From: Spartobacteria bacterium
Lineage (GTDB): Bacteria; Verrucomicrobiota; Verrucomicrobiia; Chthoniobacterales; Chthoniobacteraceae
Length of the DNA: 11,072 nucleotides
Direction of reading: 5' to 3'
Assembly: GCA_025350985.1 (NCBI GenBank)
Contig: JANXWU010000220.1
Coordinates: 1-11,072 of the forward strand
Of the stretch, positions 7,956 to 11,072 are shown piece by piece. The number at the start of each line of letters is the position of its first letter. Positions within the stretch are counted from its first letter, which is position 1. The position numbers and the translations under genes are program-made. The notes beneath the pieces are model-generated. The model was not told the origin of the DNA. It saw only the letters and a list, made by a program, of their open reading frames with translations, and did no database searches.

Positions 7956-8777
7956 CTAGGCGTGTCCGATGTTTTCGGCGGGCGATTTTGGTTCCGGCGT
8001 TTTGGCGGCGAACGCTTCGATGATGGTTTCCATCCGCGCGCCGCGGCTGCCTTTCACGAGCACGACGTCGCCCGGCTCCGCAATCTTGCGGAGGAGGGCG
8101 ACTGCTTCATCGGTGGTCGCCGCATTCGATGTTTCCTCGACGCCGTTCGCGCGCGCCGCTTCGCCGATGAGCGCTGCCGTTTCACCCACGGTGATGAGGC
8201 AGTTCGCGCCCTCGCGCGCCGCCGCTTCACCGACCTGCCGGTGCGCGCGCGCCGTTTCGATGCCGAGTTCATTCATCTGCCCGAGCACGGCGATGCGACG
8301 CCCTTTTCCCGGGGTTGTGACGAGCGTGCGAATCGCCGCGAGCATCGAGTCGGGATTGGCGTTGTAGGTGTCGTCGAGAAAACGGATGCCGCCGATCGTT
8401 TTGACTTCGAGCCGGCCTTTGGCCAGCCGAACCTTCTGCAAACCCAAAGCGCACTCGGCGAGCGTCAGTCCAAAAATACGCCCAACGGCGACCGCGAGCG
8501 TCGCGTTTTGGATCATGTGCAGACCCGGCACGCTCAGCCAGCCTTCCACCGATTCGCCGCCCGCTTGCAGCGTGAAATGACTGCCTTCGAGCTGCGGGCG
8601 AACTTCCGTCACCCGCACTTCGCCGCAGCCAATGCCGGCGAGCACGACGCGCGCTTTCGTCCGGGCGGCGATGGTTTTTGAAAATTCATCATCGGCGTTG
8701 AGCACGAGATGACCGTCCGCGCCGACGGCTTCCGCCAGCATTCCTTTCTCTTTGGCGATAGCTTCGCGACTGCCCAT
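7956..8777 (-). CDS. murF: MurF, C-terminal part (downstream of a frameshift)
   Basis: Second piece of UDP-MurNAc-tripeptide--D-Ala-D-Ala ligase, open for 273 codons from an internal ATG at 8777. It holds the rest of the central domain and the whole C-terminal domain: MGSREAIAKEKG (1-12), LNADDEF (26-32), PGLHMIQNATLA (84-95), GRLE (121-124), DDTYNANPDSM (135-145), the MurF hallmark, and VKGSRGARME (241-250). The sequence continues the N-terminal piece exactly where MurF homologues read N-x-x-G-S-R/L-E-x-I. The ATG is therefore probably not a true start but an internal Met. Good codon use and intact motifs to the end argue that the frame is functional in the organism. It ends with TAG directly before the mraY ATG. 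Joined to the upstream part, the protein would be about 469 residues, a normal MurF length. Confidence 0.93.
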   Translation of the reverse strand: MGSREAIAKEKGMLAEAVGADGHLVLNADDEFSKTIAARTKARVVLAGIGCGEVRVTEVRPQLEGSHFTLQAGGESVEGWLSVPGLHMIQNATLAVAVGRIFGLTLAECALGLQKVRLAKGRLEVKTIGGIRFLDDTYNANPDSMLAAIRTLVTTPGKGRRIAVLGQMNELGIETARAHRQVGEAAAREGANCLITVGETAALIGEAARANGVEETSNAATTDEAVALLRKIAEPGDVVLVKGSRGARMETIIEAFAAKTPEPKSPAENIGHA

Positions 8778-9364
8778 GTTCCGATGTGGGCGACTCCGAT
8801 GTTGGTGATGACGCCCACGTCCGGCGCGGCGATTTGGGCGAGCGGCTCGATCTCGCCGGGGTGGTTCATTCCAAGTTCAAAGACGCCGATTTCATCCGTC
8901 GCCGCCGCGCGCAAAATCGTTTGCGGAAGGCCGATGTGGTTGTTGAAATTGGCCTCGGTTGCGACGACGCGAAAACGTTCGGAAAGCACGGCGGCGGTAA
9001 AATCCTTCGTGCTCGTTTTGCCATTGCTGCCCGTGATGGCGACGACTTTGAGCGAGAGGCTGCGGCGGTAGGCAGCGGCAATTCTTTGGAGCGCTTGCAA
9101 CGTATCGGCGGCGCGGATGAAGGCGAAATTCGACATCACTTCCGCCGGCAACTCCTGGACCACAGCACCGACCGCCCCGCGCGCCGCCGCATCGGCGAGG
9201 AATTTGTGACCGTCGAATTTTTCCCCGCACAACGGCACGAACAACTCGCCGCGCGCAATCGTGCGCGAGTCGGTCGAGACGCCGGTGATGGGCGCGGACG
9301 CGCTGCCTGGAAGCAGCTCGCCGGCGCACCACTGCGCGATTGTATGGAGGCTTACCGGGTCCAC
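8609..9364 (-). CDS. murF: MurF, N-terminal part (upstream of a frameshift)
   Basis: First piece of the ligase that adds D-Ala-D-Ala to UDP-MurNAc-tripeptide, completing the cytoplasmic pentapeptide precursor. Residues 1 to about 195 are authentic MurF: VSTDSRTIARGELFVPLCGEK-type N-terminal domain (29-49), the P-loop GSNGKTSTKD (112-121), NFNNHIGLP (139-147), ELGMNHPGEI (163-172) and VITNIGVAHIG (185-195). From about base 8780 to the stop at 8609 the translation is out of frame and has no family motifs. The start is GTG at 9364; MDPVSLHTIAQWCAGEL aligns with typical MurF N-termini, and no in-frame start lies just upstream. No Shine-Dalgarno motif is visible. The start lies 13 bases inside the end of the candidate small ORF. 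Confidence 0.93.
   Translation of the reverse strand: MDPVSLHTIAQWCAGELLPGSASAPITGVSTDSRTIARGELFVPLCGEKFDGHKFLADAAARGAVGAVVQELPAEVMSNFAFIRAADTLQALQRIAAAYRRSLSLKVVAITGSNGKTSTKDFTAAVLSERFRVVATEANFNNHIGLPQTILRAAATDEIGVFELGMNHPGEIEPLAQIAAPDVGVITNIGVAHIGTWAVAKLSPKRKECWRKPSARTVISCSTPMMNFQKPSPPGRKRASCSPALAAAKCG
8775..8790 (-). other. Frameshift site within murF
   Basis: Codons for A-H-I-G (8790 to about 8781) are followed by AACATGG, where the frame that carries MurF homology changes. Adding one base restores N-I-G-V-A-H-I-G-N-M-G-S-R-E, matching the family; an extra A in the two-base A run gives the Asn. There is no long homopolymer or recognisable slippery heptamer. A one-base sequencing or assembly deletion is the simplest cause; a true mutation cannot be excluded. 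Confidence 0.85.
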
Positions 9365-9522
9365 TTGCTGGGCGAAAAAGTCGGAGCGAACAGGCTGGTG
9401 GCGCGATGGTTGTCGTGCGCCTGTTTCAAATCGGATGACTCGCGGCGAAAACGAAAAATGCGCAGCGGCGCAAAAACGCGACTGAGCAACGGCGTCGATT
9501 TTTTGTGGATTTTAAGTTTCAT
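9352..9522 (-). CDS. Candidate small basic protein between murE and murF
   Basis: A 56-codon ORF filling the only sizeable gap in the cluster. ATG is at 9522, five bases after the murE stop, and TAA at 9354-9352 overlaps the murF GTG by 13 bases. This junction style matches the coupled genes around it. The peptide is strongly basic: 6 Lys and 7 Arg against 3 acidic residues, with clusters KLKIHKK (2-8) and RIFRFRR (21-27). It has no convincing membrane segment or known motif. Roughly two-thirds of codons end in G or C, compatible with coding but not decisive. No Shine-Dalgarno motif precedes it. I do not recognise a family. A chance ORF of this length is quite possible in GC-rich DNA; the alternative is a plain spacer or an internal regulatory leader for murF. 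Confidence 0.4.
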   Translation of the reverse strand: MKLKIHKKSTPLLSRVFAPLRIFRFRRESSDLKQAHDNHRATSLFAPTFSPSKWTR

Positions 9523-9527
9523 GGATT

Positions 9528-11012
9528 TCAGCGGTACGGTTCGGCGACGGGAGTTTGGGCGAGGGCGAGTTGCGCCACGGCGGCGTCGTCAAAGGGCACG
9601 ATGTGGTCGGCGAATTCCTGCGTGGTCTCGTGGCCTTTGCCCGCGATGAGGACGATGTCTCGCGGCTGCGCCATCGACACGGCTTTGAAAATCGCCTCCT
9701 TCCGGTCGATCGCGACTTCGTGGTTTGCGCCGCGAAAGCCCTGCTTGATGTCCTCGACGATCGCCTCGGGGTCCTCCTTGCGCGGATTGTCCGAAGTGAT
9801 GATGGCCCAGTCCGCGAGTTGATCCACGACCGCACCCATCTTGGCGCGTTTGGCGCGGTCGCGATTGCCGCCGCACCCGAAGACGACGATGAGCCGGTTC
9901 GGGCGCAGGTCGCGCAACGTGTGGATCACGTTGAGCAGCGCGTCGTCGGTGTGCGCGTAATCGACAAAAATCTTGAACTGTCGTTTGGCCTCGACGGCTT
10001 CGAGACGACCGGGGACGCCCGGAGCTTTGGCGAGGCTGAGCACGGACGCGCGGACATCGAGTCCCATCGCCGACGCGGCGGCGAGAGCGGCGAGAGCGTT
10101 GTAAACATTGAACCGCCCAATCAGTGGCAGTCGCACGAGGTAGCTGCGGCCATTCGCATCTAATTGAAACGAGGTGCCGTTAACGTCGGCCTGGACATTG
10201 CTCGCTCGAAAATCGCACCTCGCGCCGAGCCCGTAGCTGATCACCGGCAGTTCCTTGGCAAACTTTTGCGCGAGCAGAGTGCCGTATTTGTCGTCGGTGT
10301 TGATGATCGCCTTGCCCTTTTTCTTCGTCTGCCGCGCGAGGTTTTCAAACAGCAGCGACTTTGCCGCGAAGTAGTTTTCCATCGTCCCGTGATAGTCCAG
10401 ATGGTCTTGCGTCAGGTTGGTAAAAACCGCGGCGTCGAACTCCAGCGCACGCACGCGCTCCTGCGAAAGCGCGTGCGAACTGACTTCCATCGCCGCCGCC
10501 TTGCCACCGGCGTTGCGCATTTGCGCGAGCATTTCCTGCACGTCGAGCGACTCTGGCGTCGTGCGCGAGGCGGGCAGAATCCGCTCGCCGATTTCGTAGC
10601 GCACGGTGCCGATCAGGCCGCAGCGCCAGAAGGCTTCGTCGCAAATGTGCTTGAGTAAAAAGGTCGTCGTCGTCTTGCCGTTCGTCCCAGTGACCCCGGC
10701 CATTTTCAGGTGGTGCGACGGGTTTTTGTAAAACGCCGCCGCGACTACCGCCACCGCCGGGCGCGTGTCTTTCACCACGACGCAGGTCGCCTTCGGGTGC
10801 AGCACGGATTTTTCGCACAGCACCGCGACCGCGCCGAGTTCGATCGCACGGTCAATGAAATCGTGCCCGTCCACTTTTTCGCCGCGCAGGGCGACAAACA
10901 GAAACCCGGCTTTAACCCGCCGCGAATCGTACGCGACGCCGGCGATTTCGCGGTCGGCGGAACCGTCCACGCGGACAGTCTCCAAGTTCGCGATTAGGTG
11001 TTTGAGCAGCAT
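9528..11012 (-). CDS. murE: MurE, UDP-MurNAc-L-Ala-D-Glu--meso-2,6-diaminopimelate ligase
   Basis: ATP-dependent cytoplasmic ligase that adds the third residue of the stem peptide. The length is 494 residues, normal for MurE. Motifs in order: YDSRRVKAGFLFVAL (28-42), the P-loop GTNGKTTTT (109-117), RTTPESLD (150-157), MEVSSHAL (175-182), TNLTQDHLDYHG (198-209), the likely carbamylated lysine K218, VDYAHTDDAL (350-359), FGCGGNRD (378-385), SDNPRKEDP (407-415) and GKGHE (458-462). The DNPR signature is the established mark of meso-diaminopimelate specificity; lysine-adding enzymes differ there. In the YAHT-x-DAL motif the usual Pro is Asp. The start ATG at 11012 gives the expected short N-terminus before the first domain. 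A GAGGGG at 11035-11030 is 17 nt upstream, too far for a normal Shine-Dalgarno site. It is the first complete gene of the cluster here. Confidence 0.97.
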   Translation of the reverse strand: MLLKHLIANLETVRVDGSADREIAGVAYDSRRVKAGFLFVALRGEKVDGHDFIDRAIELGAVAVLCEKSVLHPKATCVVVKDTRPAVAVVAAAFYKNPSHHLKMAGVTGTNGKTTTTFLLKHICDEAFWRCGLIGTVRYEIGERILPASRTTPESLDVQEMLAQMRNAGGKAAAMEVSSHALSQERVRALEFDAAVFTNLTQDHLDYHGTMENYFAAKSLLFENLARQTKKKGKAIINTDDKYGTLLAQKFAKELPVISYGLGARCDFRASNVQADVNGTSFQLDANGRSYLVRLPLIGRFNVYNALAALAAASAMGLDVRASVLSLAKAPGVPGRLEAVEAKRQFKIFVDYAHTDDALLNVIHTLRDLRPNRLIVVFGCGGNRDRAKRAKMGAVVDQLADWAIITSDNPRKEDPEAIVEDIKQGFRGANHEVAIDRKEAIFKAVSMAQPRDIVLIAGKGHETTQEFADHIVPFDDAAVAQLALAQTPVAEPYR

Positions 11013-11072
11013 GCCGTTTAGTCAATTGTCCCCTCGTGCGAACGGCCCGCCGAACGCGCGTTGGTGATGATG
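11013..11072 (-). other. Possible 3' end of an unidentified gene upstream of murE
   Basis: Sixty bases reach the window edge. Reading toward murE, two frames are open from the edge and close just before its ATG: one with TGA at 11024-11022 (tail ending FARGDN), the other with TAA at 11023-11021 (tail ending HEGTID). Either spacing (8-9 nt) fits the tight cluster. In related clusters the gene here is often ftsI, but these 16 residues are too few to identify it. No promoter is evident. Confidence 0.3.

Noticed and set aside
7749-8681. 310-codon plus-strand ORF spanning the mraY/murF junction
   Set aside because: Antisense to the start of mraY and the murF C-terminal part; no motif, His/Arg/Phe-rich shadow composition.
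8775-8790. Programmed ribosomal frameshift in murF
   Set aside because: No slippery heptamer and no obvious downstream stem-loop; no MurF known to me is made this way. A sequence error is more likely.
9365-9527. Internal promoter before murF
   Set aside because: A TTGAAA box can be picked out on the minus strand, but no acceptable -10 element follows at proper spacing. Not supported.
1-11072. Mobile elements, CRISPR arrays, tRNA or rRNA genes, terminators
   Set aside because: The window is almost wholly coding. I saw no repeat-spacer pattern, transposase, RNA-gene signature, or GC hairpin followed by a T run at any gene end.

Overview
The window is one uninterrupted stretch of a division and cell wall (dcw) cluster. 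All genes are read from the minus strand, so transcription runs from high to low coordinates. The order along the transcript is: end of an unidentified upstream gene (11072-11013), murE, a candidate small ORF, murF (split by a one-base frameshift), mraY, murD, a LysM-domain membrane protein, ftsW, murG, a murC-murB fusion, and the first 144 codons of ddl, which runs off the window at base 1. The long plus-strand ORFs are antisense shadows produced by GC-rich codon use.

The genes encode almost the whole route from UDP-MurNAc to lipid II. MurB makes UDP-MurNAc. MurC, MurD, MurE and MurF add L-Ala, D-Glu, the diamino acid and D-Ala-D-Ala. Ddl supplies the D-Ala-D-Ala. MraY and MurG build lipid I and lipid II on the membrane, and FtsW polymerises septal glycan. 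MurE carries the DNPR signature, so the predicted peptidoglycan is of the meso-diaminopimelate type. MurB, MurC and Ddl are adjacent at the 3' end, as in many bacteria, but here MurC and MurB are one polypeptide.

The organism is a GC-rich, Gram-negative-type bacterium. The MurC-MurB fusion together with this gene order makes me favour the PVC superphylum, most likely Verrucomicrobiota. That is inference from memory of gene organisation, not a database result.

Packing is very tight. Three junctions are ATGA overlaps (murD/LysM, murG/murCB, murCB/ddl), one is TAGATG (murF/mraY), and the gaps elsewhere are 1-8 nt. Shine-Dalgarno motifs are mostly absent, which fits translational coupling. The one real gap, 163 bp between murE and murF, is filled by a 56-codon ORF. 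The points worth a second look are that small ORF, the murF frameshift, the LysM membrane protein inside the core cluster, and the MurC-MurB fusion. I see no mobile element, CRISPR array, RNA gene or clear terminator, and no wholly novel system.
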